A DNA stretch of 64,000 bases from Lingula anatina (Eukaryota > Brachiopoda > Lingulata > Lingulida > Lingulidae): contig NW_019775718.1 in NCBI RefSeq assembly GCF_001039355.2, positions 88,751 to 152,750 on the forward strand. The letters run 5' to 3'. This document shows positions 1 through 13,491 of this stretch, piece by piece. A model generated the notes under the pieces. The model saw nothing but the letters and a program-made list of their open reading frames with translations. It was not told the DNA's origin and searched no databases. Every line of letters starts with the position of its first letter. Position 1 is the stretch's first letter. The position numbers and the translations under genes were made by a program.

Positions 1-853
1 GAGTCTAACTTCTATCCTATATCTCAACTAACTCCCTCACCCCAGTCTCTGCCTTCCCAGGGGAACTATCCCGTTTCAATTCAAGAAACCGTTGTATGTC
101 CCAGTGGTCATATATTAAGTCAGAGCTAGCCATGCAAAGGCATTCACTCATTAGTGTTAATAAAAAGGAGGTAAAAAGCTAAAAAGGAGGCATAACTCAA
201 TAACTAAGGCCCAAGCCTAAATACAATATATATCCTGGCAAGACACAAAGCAATCTATGGTAAACCTATAAACCTTCGTTTGCTCCTTAGTGGAATTACT
301 GAATTGAATAGTATACCTCCTTCCTCATTGGAGACACTGATGGGCCAAATTCAAACAACTTGGTTAATTCAATTCTGCGCTTCAATGTGCAACTGTGATG
401 AAATATTGGCTCAAATGCCATAAGAAATTGATCCACTTTTTGCACTACATGCCTCCTCTCTTTCTCACAAAAAATTCAATTAAACATTTCTGATAACTTC
501 AAACTGACTGGGGCAAAAATCTGAATTATAAGACTTTTAGTACAACAAAACCCATGCAACAAATCATGTTTTAATAGTCAAAAAATTTATAAGGCACCAA
601 GACAGGTTATACATGTAACATGCAGGGTAGTAAGGAAACACAGGCAATAATATTATGGTTAACAACAGGAAAAACACAGGCAGCAAACTGGGCATTAGTA
701 TGTACAAGGGGCTGGGGCACACACATGGCCAGGATGTTAATGGCTGCGAAAAGCACTTAGAAAGGGGAATCATGGCACTTCCAGTAGCACTCAGGGTGCA
801 GCAGGTGGGGCAAGGCTTCCTTGGACAGAGAACAAGAGAGAGACTAGACTTAC
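1..853. other. Intron of MPDZ/PATJ reaching the window edge
   Basis: AT-rich non-coding sequence. Short open frames here lack splice sites in the right phase or PDZ-like residues, so I see no exon. Confidence 0.7.
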
Positions 854-1102
854 CACCATTTCTGGCTGGCTACTGAGGCTGGTGTCAGGCACAGGCAAGG
901 GTTTGGCCACTCCTATCTGTACTACTCCCTTGGGAGCACCTTTCAAGGCTTGCACAGCTTGGTCCAGTGTGGCATTCTCTAGGTTGATCTCATTAACGAA
1001 CATGAGGCGGTCCCCGGGCACCAGTCTCCCATCGACTTGTGCCACTCCCCCGGGGACCAGGCTGCGGATCACTATCACAGTCTCTGAGGGATTAAGTGGA
1101 TC
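854..1102 (-). CDS. MPDZ: MPDZ/PATJ exon 14: rest of PDZ5
   Basis: [19 protein letters not shown], then [20 protein letters not shown] and ALKGAP..GVAKPLP, almost identical to vertebrate PDZ5. Phase 0 donor gtaagt at 853. No further exon of this gene was recognised in 1-853. Confidence 0.95.
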
Positions 1103-4100
1103 CTGCAAAAAAATGTGAAAAATAAGACCTTCAACATTGTTACTTTCAAAGTAACCAGAGTATTTTATAGAATACTATGTTGTAAATATGAAAAATTCAA
1201 AAGGGTAACACAGGAGGTATCATGTATACACATTTGCTTTATAGGCCAAGCAGAAATAATAACTCACTGCTGGTTTTCCTGTCATAATTATCATATTTTG
1301 ATCTATGAATATACTTCAAGTCACTAAAAAATTAATTTATCATACCAGTACCTAATAGTTCAAAAGACAAGTGTGTTAGCATCTAAACATGCTCACCTGG
1401 TGGACTGACAATCACACTTACCTGGTAGTCCAATATACTAAAGCCCAGACCTCTGTCCCCCTTAACAAGCTCTATTACCACTGGCTCACTACTCCACATA
1501 GCCAGGCCAGTCAGGGGCTCTAGAGAACGAGATTTATTTTTATTTAATTGCGGCACTTCAGTAACATTGAGTGTCTGTTCTGACTTGGCTTTAACCAAGC
1601 GGTCGGGTCCACGCACGGGACCCACTGAAAATGGTGCAGGAGGAAGTGGTGTCTGGAAGAACTCGTCGCGCTTTTGTGCATAGCTGAAGTCTGTCTGTGA
1701 ATGTTTCCGCCGCGCACAGATGATGCGGACATGTTGCGGTAGTTCTTTAAGTATCTTGACCACGTCAACATGACTCAACCCCAGGAGCTTACGGCCATTT
1801 ACCTGTAAGCATTGACAGTCAACATATCATGTTAATATTCATTTCCTCTTTTAAACTAATATCCTACAGTTAATTTTAATGTACAATATGATGTGTCAAA
1901 AGTGAACAATTCAAACTGTTGAGTTAACGTATTGTGATATAAAACATTATCAAAAAATTCTGAAGCCCTTTATCACATGCAAAAAAGCTTTAAGTACTTC
2001 TTTAAAATTTAATTAAATAAATACAGAATTTATAATAATATTAATTTCTTCTGTAAGCCCATCAATTGTATCAGATTCACGTGATACTACCTCCAGCAGT
2101 TCATCCCCACTCTCCAGTTTTCCATTGGCCCCCACTGGTCCATCTGGGAGTATGGAACGTATAAAATGATGAGGACGCACCTCGTGGCCATTTTCTACAT
2201 CCACTGTACCCTCTAAACTTATACCAAGGCCTCCTCCCTCACGGAACTTGGACAACTGGGCAACCTGGAATAGACAGCAACCCAATTCGTAAATATGTCA
2301 AACAGAATTCAGGGTTTTCGTAAAAGACTAAATCTGGTCATTTCAACTTGCCTCTAGGCTTCAAAATATAGAACCAAATTGTTACCAAATTGAAAAGTTT
2401 ATTTTTTTACATCACTTTATAACACATCAATCAGTTGCTTTCTAACCTTATACTCTATACACAAATTCTTGAGGAAGCCAACTCAAACAAGATTAAAGCT
2501 CAATTTTTTCTTAGAATACTTTCGAGATATTAGTGCCTAAAAACTAGGAAAAAATTGATACTGAATGCTATGAAACAGGAGTTATTTCTTGGCCAATGTG
2601 AAGCAAGATACACTTAATGAGCTCAAGGTCATTCTGGTACAAACACATCAATGCCATAAAGAATACACCAGTCAAGTCTTTTCCAGAATTATGTTTCCTT
2701 GCATTATAGCAATGTCATTCTGTCCTACAAGGTTCAATAATGGAAGTTACTGATTGACTGCCACATAGCACTATCAGGCTGCATCAAGTACAGAATCACT
2801 TCCCCATGGCAAACCTCAAATTAAGGACAATATCATCAATTTAGCTGTCATTTCCTATTATAACTATTCTTTCTTCTTGTCAATATGTATCTATTCCTTT
2901 ATATTCATTCGTGGAATAATTCCGTGATGTCAAAGAGGCTATGCGCAGAATATTTTGCATGCAAGCAACTGCATTTTTTTTTTCTATAACCAAATAAGAA
3001 ACAGATATGTCATACTGCCACAAAATGTGTTAGGAAGTTTTCTATTTCTCATATAAAACAAGTTATATGTGGTAATCACACAGTCACCAGCCTAGCTGTA
3101 AACCATCTGAGTACAGGGATCGAGACTGAGTGGAAAGTACAGATGCTAGAAGTTGGGGATATCTTACATCTGCCTAGCTTCAGCAGGAGTGTTAATGAGA
3201 AAGGATAGCTTTCCCTTGGAGAATGTGTTATTTTTAGCCAACAGATAAGTGACAACATATATAGCTATATTCACTGATATTTTTCACTTACCACAACTTC
3301 GTATTCATCACCAACCATGGGCTGCCAAGTGGCTTTTAAGGCCTCCTCTACTTCCTTTGACAATGGAATGCCTGGAAAGAGAAAAAGAAGGACTGTTGTT
3401 TAAAAACAAGCAAAAAATACTTCTATAACCAAAAATGTTAGGATTTCTGTTGAGCTTTCATTTCCCCTCCCCCCCCCCTTTCTTTTTCAAAGAAATGTTT
3501 CAGACCTACTTTATTTGCCATAAACAGAGGCTAAAATCCTCTCTTGCAGCAAGTCTTAACACCCTTTTTTCAAAGAGCTGTCTATAAGTAAATCCACTCA
3601 CCACAAGCAAACAATCTGTACAGTTATAATGATACTACAAGGCAGGCTAAAGCCAAAGTTAAATCTATTTAAGACCACTAAAATATAAAATAGATTTCAG
3701 GTTCAGCATTTTTAAAACACACCCAGTTTAAAAAGATACAACCCAATCATTGTGAAGAAATTATTTCAAGAAGTTATTCAAAATGTAATTTTTAACATTA
3801 GCAAGCAGAGAGTCATATGAAACTCCAAAATAAACTAATAAACTGAAGCTACTTTGTAAGTCACTACAACATACCACCAATAATGACTAGTTAAAAAGTA
3901 AGAAGACAATCCTTGTTTATGTTACAGCATCTAAAATTTATTGTAAACCAATTAAATCACGACCAGGGCATCCCTATCTGGGCTGACACCATTTTAATTC
4001 TCCATTTTTAAAGAGATCCTTGAATACTGAACCAAGTATGTGAAATTTCTAGCGAAGAACAAGTTGCAAATATAATTTTTCATCTTCTAAACAGAATGTG

Positions 4101-7100
4101 AATGGAGACTTCTCACCTGCTCTAAAATAGGTTGGAAGGGGGGGGGGGGTCTGCGGGGAGTTTGTTCTTTATAGACTGACAGTAAGAGTAATGGGTAGAC
4201 AATTCTGCTCTCTCTGTTATGAAATATTGACTTTCATGAAATCAATGTCTAGGTGTTATAGCAAATATTATGAGCTTTAATACCCACAAACATATCAATC
4301 AGCAAACTCTCTCTCCTATAACTCTCCCTCCCAATCTTTACTTGGCCATCAAATCAGCAGGGGTTGGTCCACGCACCTGAACCACACTTGTTCAGCCTCC
4401 AAACAACAGCAGTAGTCCATTAGTTTCAATCATTATACGATTACAGCACCAAACAATTACTGATTCGAATTCACTGCGGTGGATCATTTCAAGTCTCTGT
4501 TACTAGTTACCAGTTCAAGAATACCTTGGGAGGTGGAGAAGTACTTTATTGAAAGCCTGCTGAGTATGGCTTTATAATGTTATAGTGATGTTTGACTGGG
4601 ATATTAGAGCCTAAAAATAAGTTTAAAAAAACTTTTTGTGCACTGCCATCTTTTCAACAAAAACAACAACAAGAAATACATTATAAAAATTCCAAAATAA
4701 AATAAAAACAAGGCAGCAAAGCTGTCAAATGTACAGACAAAAAACAGGAAATAACTATGCACAAAATAGGCTACTGTCAATTCTGATGCAAAAGTACATT
4801 ATGTTAAACTGCAAATTCAACATCAAATTTTAATTATGCTCAACAGGTAATACCAATGTAAGTAAAATGTGTAACAAGTTCACACTTTGTATATGTATAA
4901 CTTCCAGAAAAAGAAGCCAATTAGACTGCTTTTCCAACTCAGGCTGCATTTAAGTCCTGTATTTCTTTTATTGAAAGTAAGGCAATCATAAGTAACATGA
5001 TTTTCCCATAATGGTCCTCATGGCAGCAGTGCCCAAAATACTTTTTTTCAAATTTTGATGCAATATTACATAATGTTTAACAGCATAATGACCATCAATT
5101 TTAATAATAAAATATTAGTATTATGGATATTCAGAAAATGTGACTAGCAAAGGTCTTCAGGCCCATGGAACTTCAAGTCACAACTTGAAAATGCCAAAAT
5201 GTAAACAAGACAGCACTGTTCTGAAATGTTTTTTTTTTNCATGCTGATTTTCGAACTTGACCTGCGTTTTATGAATATTCATCAGCTCTGTAAATATAAA
5301 ACCAAAAAATAAAACTGTGTTCCACTTATCGTGTTTACAGTGAAAGTGCACGGCGACGGCATCGCCATCGGCATCGGCATCGGCGACGACGGCGACGACA
5401 GACGCAGGTGATGGCAATATGTACAGACACATCTGTGTCTGTACATAATTATTAAATTTAAAATAAAAAATCAATAATATAGTTAGCAATTTCATCATTT
5501 CACAAAGGTCTAAATATGAGATCCCATATAAAAAGTTGGCCATAAAAATAAAGCATTTTTCAGACAAATGTCAATTATTAATGAAATCATGCCTGTCAAT
5601 TATTAGACCACTTTTATATTAATCAACTATAATGTCATGCCAATTGTTAGACCACTTTGATATTGAATCAACTATAATGGCAAGGTAAAAACTAATTCTA
5701 AAAAGTCTTATTAACTAGAAGTTAATAGTCTACATCAGTATGGAAAATCTAGTTCTTCCATAAATCCAAATCATATATTTTGAAACAGAATATTCCCAAA
5801 ATACTGAAGAGAGCACATGGAAGTAGGAAGTGGGGTTGGTATATTATTTACAACCAAGCACAGTAGGGAAATATAATGGTAGATGAGCTGGTCTGGCGGA
5901 ATTCTATTGCATTCAATATGAACTATACACCAGAGTTAAAATTTATACTCTTCATGATGTCAAAATTCTAAACAGCATTATGCACTAACTGAGGTATTTG
6001 TCAGGGTTTTTTTAACTGATAAAAAGTTGTAAACTGACAAAAGTTATAAAAGGGTTTTCATTTTTTAAAGGATTCCTTTATTGCACATGTGTTCTTCATA
6101 TCATGTCTCTGCCTCTTAATTATATACAAAATACTCAAATTCAATATTCAATATCCTGGTAGCTAATAATAAAACATGACAATATTGTAGGCAGCCTGCA
6201 TATTGCTAGAATGGTTCAGGATTAAATGAAATAAAGATATACATAAACACTTATTCCTTAGCAATAAGCACTGATGTAGTATCTTCTAATGTGCCTTTAT
6301 TATACTTTCTTCCCTATTATCACACTCTAGCAACCCATTACCTAAGGTTGTGCATGCCTGCAGATAACATTGTGATATTTCAGACACCTTTTAACTAAAT
6401 GCCAAATGGAATTCATGATTTAAGGTGGCATTTGGGTATTGTCAATGCCATAGTTATGTGTTTGAGTACGTGTCTTGCCTGCACGCACACATACATCAAC
6501 CCACACCAACATACAAACAGACCACATTAAACCTCCATCCCTCATCCCGTGCATAATATCTACATGACTGCAAAACCACAATAACTATTCAAGTCCTTAT
6601 TGGTGACTAACTGTGAATAATTTATGAACGTAACCCATATACTACTGGCTGGACTATATATGTCTATTTGTATACCACTCAAGTTTCAATAAATGATTGC
6701 TTAGGCACTAAGTTCAACTGTCATTATACCACAGCTTTTGGCAGCTTGATCAAAATGCCAAATACTTAATGCACACCTGTCCTTCTCCCAGGTTAATCGT
6801 ATACATTCTTGTAGATGAACGTATTACTTCTTGGTTTTAGCATAACACAGACATTAAACACAATTTAACTTACTTGCCACTTATACATTTTGTACCCATT
6901 TACCTTCTAGCAATTACAAAACTTGGAAACAACCTGCACTACTAAATCATCCAATAACATGAATTCTGCAAAACATTAACATCCAGTAAACCAAGTAAAT
7001 TCTTTATTTTCATGACTTTAATTTTTTTTTTCCTTTTTTCACTTACCAATACATTTCTTTTTCATTTTCTTCCCACGTTTATGTCTCCTGCTACCCACAG

Positions 7101-10100
7101 TCATGATGGGAGTAATGCTGGCTGATAGCATGATCACTCAATTAACTGTAATGCTACCTGTTGTAAGTTAAAGGCCAATGCTTACTTCAATCAGTGCCAT
7201 CGGCAAACAAAACTATCTGCACACACAAAGACATGTACAGTATCTGATTGCTCACTTCTTTCGCACACTTATGTGACAGAGGCACCGAGGCTGCTTTGTC
7301 TGTTTATTCCGCAATGAATTATTTATTCCTCAGGGTCCGTTATACCATTGATCCAATTATGTTCACAGAATTATTGTTCATCTTCAGTGACAGCCTCCAG
7401 GTTCCCAGTTGCTGATTTGCGACTCGACTGTAAGAAGAAGACCTCTCCTTATGCCAGGGAACACCAGTTGTCCTTTCCAATACTACAACTTAGACTACAA
7501 TCATAAAAGACTTGCTACTAATGGAATATCTCGGTGCCCCGGCATCGCTTAAAGTCAGGGCAGGATTATAGTATGTAAATCTGATGTGACATGTGACACA
7601 TGGTCTCACCCCAGTGCACAACTTCAACAGGTGAAACTGGAGCAAACAGCACTGATAGCTGCTGTGAGGAAAATGTGAACGCCAGTCCGTTTCGTGGCCT
7701 CTTTTTGGCCTATCAGGTGCTCACTAATTAGAGACTGATCACTAGTGAGAACAATCTCCCACTGCGTATTGACACCTTTTTCAATCACTAGCTTTGAACC
7801 AGTGATGTTTTTGAATTGAATGCTTTGGTTCCAAGTTACTTCTGTTTCTCCTTTTTTCTTTCACAATTCTCAGAAAAGACATATACCTATGCTTCAGTAA
7901 CCATCTTGCGATACTCCCAGAGACAATAATGAAATATCAACACGGAGCATACAGACACCAATTTCAAGAACAGTCTGTGTAAACATTTTGTCAAAGCCTT
8001 GCTAAATTTCAAACCCAAAAGAAGGTTGAAAGATCATTTATTCAACAACTATCAGAACTTAAACATGATGAAATTCATTCCATGAAGTGCTAGAAATTCT
8101 AGAAAATGTTTCAATAAAATGCTTTTTACTAAGTCTGGGAAGTGTGTCCCAACTGATTTAGACAAACATTCAGAACAGGCAACAGAACAAAACAGCTCAG
8201 AGAGAGAAAGAGAGAAATACAAACCAGCTACAATAATCAGCCAGAGTAATCTACACATTAAAAAATTCTACTGCAAAACCAAAAGCTGTTCAGAGAAAAC
8301 AGTTCTCCCTACATTGATCGCAACAAGGGTGTCATTTCTGTAAATTATGTCCTTGAATATTACCTTTTAAACTGTAAGTATGTCAACCTAAAACTAGCTA
8401 TGAAAATTCACGGTACAGCCTCAAACCCACCATTTAACAATTTCAGTTTACATAATTTAAAGGTGGTTTCATTTACTAAGATTTGATAAATTGTTCATAC
8501 TGACAATTCTACAATACCTTTAATGCAATACTGCATTATTTATCTCTACCAATCTTCCTACTGAATGTCCTGTGATCTATACTTTGCATGAGGGAATTAT
8601 ATTCAGGAGTGCTTTTACTGTCACAAGCACTAGAACTAATTTGACATGATCCAATATCAAATTTTCTTTTTTGTTTACAATATGACAAATGAAATGCTCT
8701 TAAGCTTTACATGGATACTGGTACATAAACATTATTTATATTATATTAAAAATAAAACAGTATAAAGAGGAAATCATAATAGTTTCTCCATGTATTTGTA
8801 TTTGATTTAGGTCAATGATCAGATGGTTTATGAAGTTGAGATGCAATGCTCATGTCTTGGGTTTTGATGCTCAGAGTTAATGGAGTTCAAATGCATGCAC
8901 AATATTGGCAAACTTCACTACATGCTTGAAAGAAACTATAAAAACTTAATGCTAAATCTCGGAAGACCTTATGATGCCAAAAATGCACAATGATGGTTTT
9001 TCTTGCAAACTGCACAGCAGCCCATAGGATGATCAAGTAGGCTCTTTGGCATGGTGACAGCACAGGAAATTACCAGTCTAGAAAGAGTTATAGTACACAA
9101 ATGCAGCTTTAGTGCATCTATAATAAGCCACCACACATTAAACAGCACAGATGGAAAAGCTTTAATGTTTTCTTTTTCTTTTTTATTTTTAATATTATAC
9201 AGAATAATATATGAAAATGCAAGCTCACATTGCTGGTGTTTTTTCTTTCTTCCACTTATTATCAAAGCTTTGAAATAGTGTTAATTTGCCATAAATACAC
9301 ATTCAGTTGAGTTTTAGGGATTCTTTAACAGCCAGGATGATGAATCAAAACTTTTAAGATGGATGCCAAACCATCAATCCCTGAAAATTGTCCAACCAGT
9401 GAACCTTATCAATTCCGTAGACAAATATTGATGAATTGACAGACAGGGTCTCATTTGGGAACAGCAAGCAGCATCAAAAGATGCGCTTGCTTCTGGTTTA
9501 CAATAGTCACTTAACTGTTGCTGAACCAAAAGAAATTTTGGTGCTTTCACACAACAAGCTTCAACATTTCTCCAACTATATGAAAATCAATGACAGACTC
9601 TCCACTAGCAATCACCTATAATGATGAATTTCATCTCTGCTGTGTAATGAAGTATTCTAAACAGCAAAAATTGTTCAACGAGGTTGTAAGCTGAATTTCA
9701 AAGATTAATCATTAGAGAATAGCATCAGCCATACTTGAAGAATCTTCTCCTTTCAATGGCCTATTAAAATTTTATCATCCTCATTCAAGTGATATGTATG
9801 TTGCTGCAAGACTAATCCTAGATAAGTCATAGAGCTGAAAATCATGCATAAAAATGAAAAAAAAATCATTAGTGCTTGCCATTCAACAATGCTACATCAC
9901 GACGATTGTTTGTGATATATTTTAGCTCATAATGAAGACGTTTCTGACATGTGTAATGCACTATGCATGTTTTTGCCAGAGAACCTGAAAATGCACTTAC
10001 AAAACCAAACTTCACAATAACCAATATCAACCAAAATGACCTTGACCAAGCTTCATTAACATCCACACTGCCAATACAGTCTGTTAATACAAAATAATTT

Positions 10101-11153
10101 CCGCCAGTCTTCATTAGCAAAACCTATAGTTAAATGTACAATAGGTGATCGTACATCTGCCCTTCAGTCAGTAATCAGAACCCTGTTCGCCTTTTGTTAA
10201 CAACCATAATGAATTTGAACGACAACGAAATTCAATTCAGTTCTTAATGGAAATTCCCTGCCCTGGAAGTTTTATGCTTTAGACACAGCCATTTCTTCTG
10301 TTAACTACCTGTCAGTGTGTTTCTTCTACTTATTTTTGCCCTTTTTTTTTTTTTTTTTTTAAACCCCCATGGGCTTTACAGTTTCATTGCAAATGCTCAG
10401 AAAAAAACAACAACAACCAAAGAACCTAAAAACTTGGAATAAGGTCTTATTTACACCAACATTAAATTGCATATTATACCCATTTTTATGTTCTATGCCA
10501 GTGCTGTATAGTGACTAAAAAGCACCCTCAGGACCTATTTCTATCATCCATATAGTTTTTAGAAACCTTTTTACAGAACTTGAATAATATGAACAATAAT
10601 AGGATAAAAAAAATCCCTATTCCATTACCATAAATGACTGCTAAATCAGAACTGCCTGACATATGTATTACTTTTATCTAATGAAAACCTTTTACTTTCT
10701 GGTAGTTCCTTTAATGAAATAGCCCATGATGGAAATGTCATATACTCTCTGCCATTGCCAGAGACCATAAGTAGAAAATGGCATGTCACCACACTCAACA
10801 CCAAGCTTCCTGCAGAGATTTTATAATAGTTACTTTCAAAGGCCCACACACTTCAGTAAAAACAAAATCCTGGCAAGCAGTACATCTCATAGCACATCAA
10901 TGGCATGGGGAGTTGATATGTAGCATTTCCTTTGAGGCTCACAGATACAAGCTTGTGCCAAGATGCCATACGGAACTTTTTAGAAAAGAACAATCAATTC
11001 TTTAAAATGCCATTCAATTCAGTGTGACTGCTGTTCTGACTGAACAGTTACTGCATTGTCTCACTCATGCCACCTATTGGTAAGTTTTGTATCATTAGAC
11101 ACAGATTACAAGGGGGACAGAAAGCTTCATAAGTGTTTGTTAACAGTTTATGA

Positions 11154-11232
<79 letters not shown>

Positions 11233-13459
11233 AGAAAAGAATGGAGAAAGATGCAACAAACTGAAAATATATTAAATGAAATTCAGACAAATTTTCTGTC
11301 AATGAGAGAATGCACGCACACACATTCACACACATTCACACACACACACACACACACACACTCACAAAAGACCTGAAAACTTACTGTAATCTTCATCTAA
11401 GTACATGCTTAGATCATTGATGTCGACATCTTTGGTCACTTCTTCAGAAACGTCTTGTTTGACGGCCCTGTATGTTTCATTTTCCTCCTCATACTGGTCA
11501 TGTGGGGGTGGTGGGGGAGACCTGGAGGGTGGAGAGGAGGGGGTGGGGGATGATGACACATGCTGAGCCTCTCCAGCAGCCAGAGCAGCAGCAGCAGCAG
11601 CCTTAGCAGCAGTGTGGGCTGAAAAGAAGGGATGCAAGAGACATGAGCTGAAGTTTACACAGGTTCGGAAATTATTTAATCTCCCGAGTTGGCACTAAAG
11701 CAAAGGCCTGGCATAGCCATGCACAGGTTGAAACTCTGTAAGGTAAAACATGCATAAAACATGCCAAACTTTTTCTTTAAACTCAACACATAACTTAAAA
11801 CTCATATGGCCATTTAAAATGTACACTCAGATGATGGATAAAACAAGCAAGCAAATGGTTTTGTCTCAATAAACTTGATTATTATCTTCCTTCTACTAAA
11901 TTAGACACTGACAAGAATTAAGTGGGCAAAAAATATTCAATAATGTGGATACTCCTATAAATAATTGGGTTACAATCATGTATTAGAATCTAGTAATTTT
12001 GGAATTATTTGTATTATCTTCAATACCCTCCAAATACCAATGTATGTGTAAAAGCAATATTAGGTGCATTGCTTTGAGAGCCCTTTCACCTCTGACAATA
12101 ATGCAGTTGCTGATCTACAAAATGGCGAATGGGCAGAACAAATATCACCAGCTCAATACAACATACTTTTCAGACTATTAAAAACCATTAAAAAGAATGA
12201 GGTAACAGAACAAATCATGTTGAATCAAAAGCACGATTTTAAAAAGGAAAGTTTCAAATCATTCTAAATAAAAATAGAACTATATCTTAAATATAATGAA
12301 ATTAAAAATTATCAAGGCATCTAATATAAGGTAATGCATGCATTAATGCCAGTGCAGTTATAATATGTTTATGTTTACAATATGTTTATGCTCTGAATTT
12401 CTTAAAATAGATATATCTGTCACTATTTGAAAGAAAACAAAACTGTGGTTTCAATAGTTTGACAACCTGCAGACTTGACATTTAATATGCTTTAGGGGCT
12501 TCAAATGCATTTTGTAAAACGTCTTATGCAGAACCCTAAGAAAGGGTTATTACATAACACCACTTTTTTCAATATGAAAATCGATCAATGTTGACAGAAT
12601 CAAATAATCTCACAATACATGATAGACGGTCATGGACAAAAGCAATACCATTAAGTCTGCCACTAATATAGTATTAAGATGCCACTGGTTTGCTGTTTAG
12701 ATATAAAATTATATTCTAAAACTGAAGCATTACTTTGGTGCTACCGACAGAGCCGCATACTTCAATAGGAAAGCCATAATAAGTCTACCACATGAACTGC
12801 TGCAAATGAAGTACAAAGTGGACATGGCATGTACCAACTACCATAAAGTAAAAAACCATGAAGCATATAGACGTGCCAGTCTTAGACACACCTTGCTCTT
12901 CCACCCCAGTGTAGACTAGCACAGCAAGTTGTACTATGAGATGAAGGGAGAGAGAAAAAATTACATTCAGTCATATTCTTTAAACATATTCTTTTTGCAA
13001 TCCACAAAAAAGAAAAAAAATATTATGTGAAACTTATCTCCATTTATATTACCACATGGGTCATGCAGGAAATACCATTGGCTTATAAGAATATTTCCCA
13101 GTTAATTCTACTTCCAGACAAGCACATTTTCAATGTGAAAGATGAGAGACTTTGAGCTGAAATTTGAAAACCCCAAACACCAACAAACTCTTGAAACACC
13201 TAGAATGCCTTACCTGCATACTGCTGTAACTGTTCATATTTGGCTCCCTTATGGTACCTGGCCAGCTTGAGGCGCACCACCTGCCCTGTGTGTCTGAGCA
13301 CCTCCACTGCTTGGTGGTTGGAGTAGCCTTCAAGGGACTGGCCATCCACCTAGAACAAACAGTTCAGACAGTGTTCATATTTAAAAGAATGACGATGATT
13401 ACAACTAAATAAGAACATCTGTTACTGTACCCATTATGTGTGAGGATATATAGCTGAAT

Positions 13460-13491
<32 letters not shown>

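Larger units (their letters stand above)
3372..11384. other. 8-kb MPDZ/PATJ intron with a repeat copy, an alternative exon and microsatellites
   Basis: Between exons 11 and 10. It holds the interspersed repeat at 4706-5448, the candidate alternative first exon at 7047-7131, and a (TA)n and (CA)n pair next to exon 10. The remaining open frames show no family resemblance. Confidence 0.7.

Noticed and set aside
5178-5567. 129-codon minus frame with an Ala-Asp-Val repeat
   Set aside because: Same repeat element, copy 1, and contains an N; the repeat composition explains it.
9869-10120. Minus frame ending at a gtaagt donor, possible MPDZ/PATJ start exon
   Set aside because: It ends in phase 0 while the next exon (3371-3292) needs phase 1.
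11048-11376. Open frames on both strands rich in Tyr-Ile and Thr-His
   Set aside because: They are translations of the (TA)n and (CA)n microsatellites.
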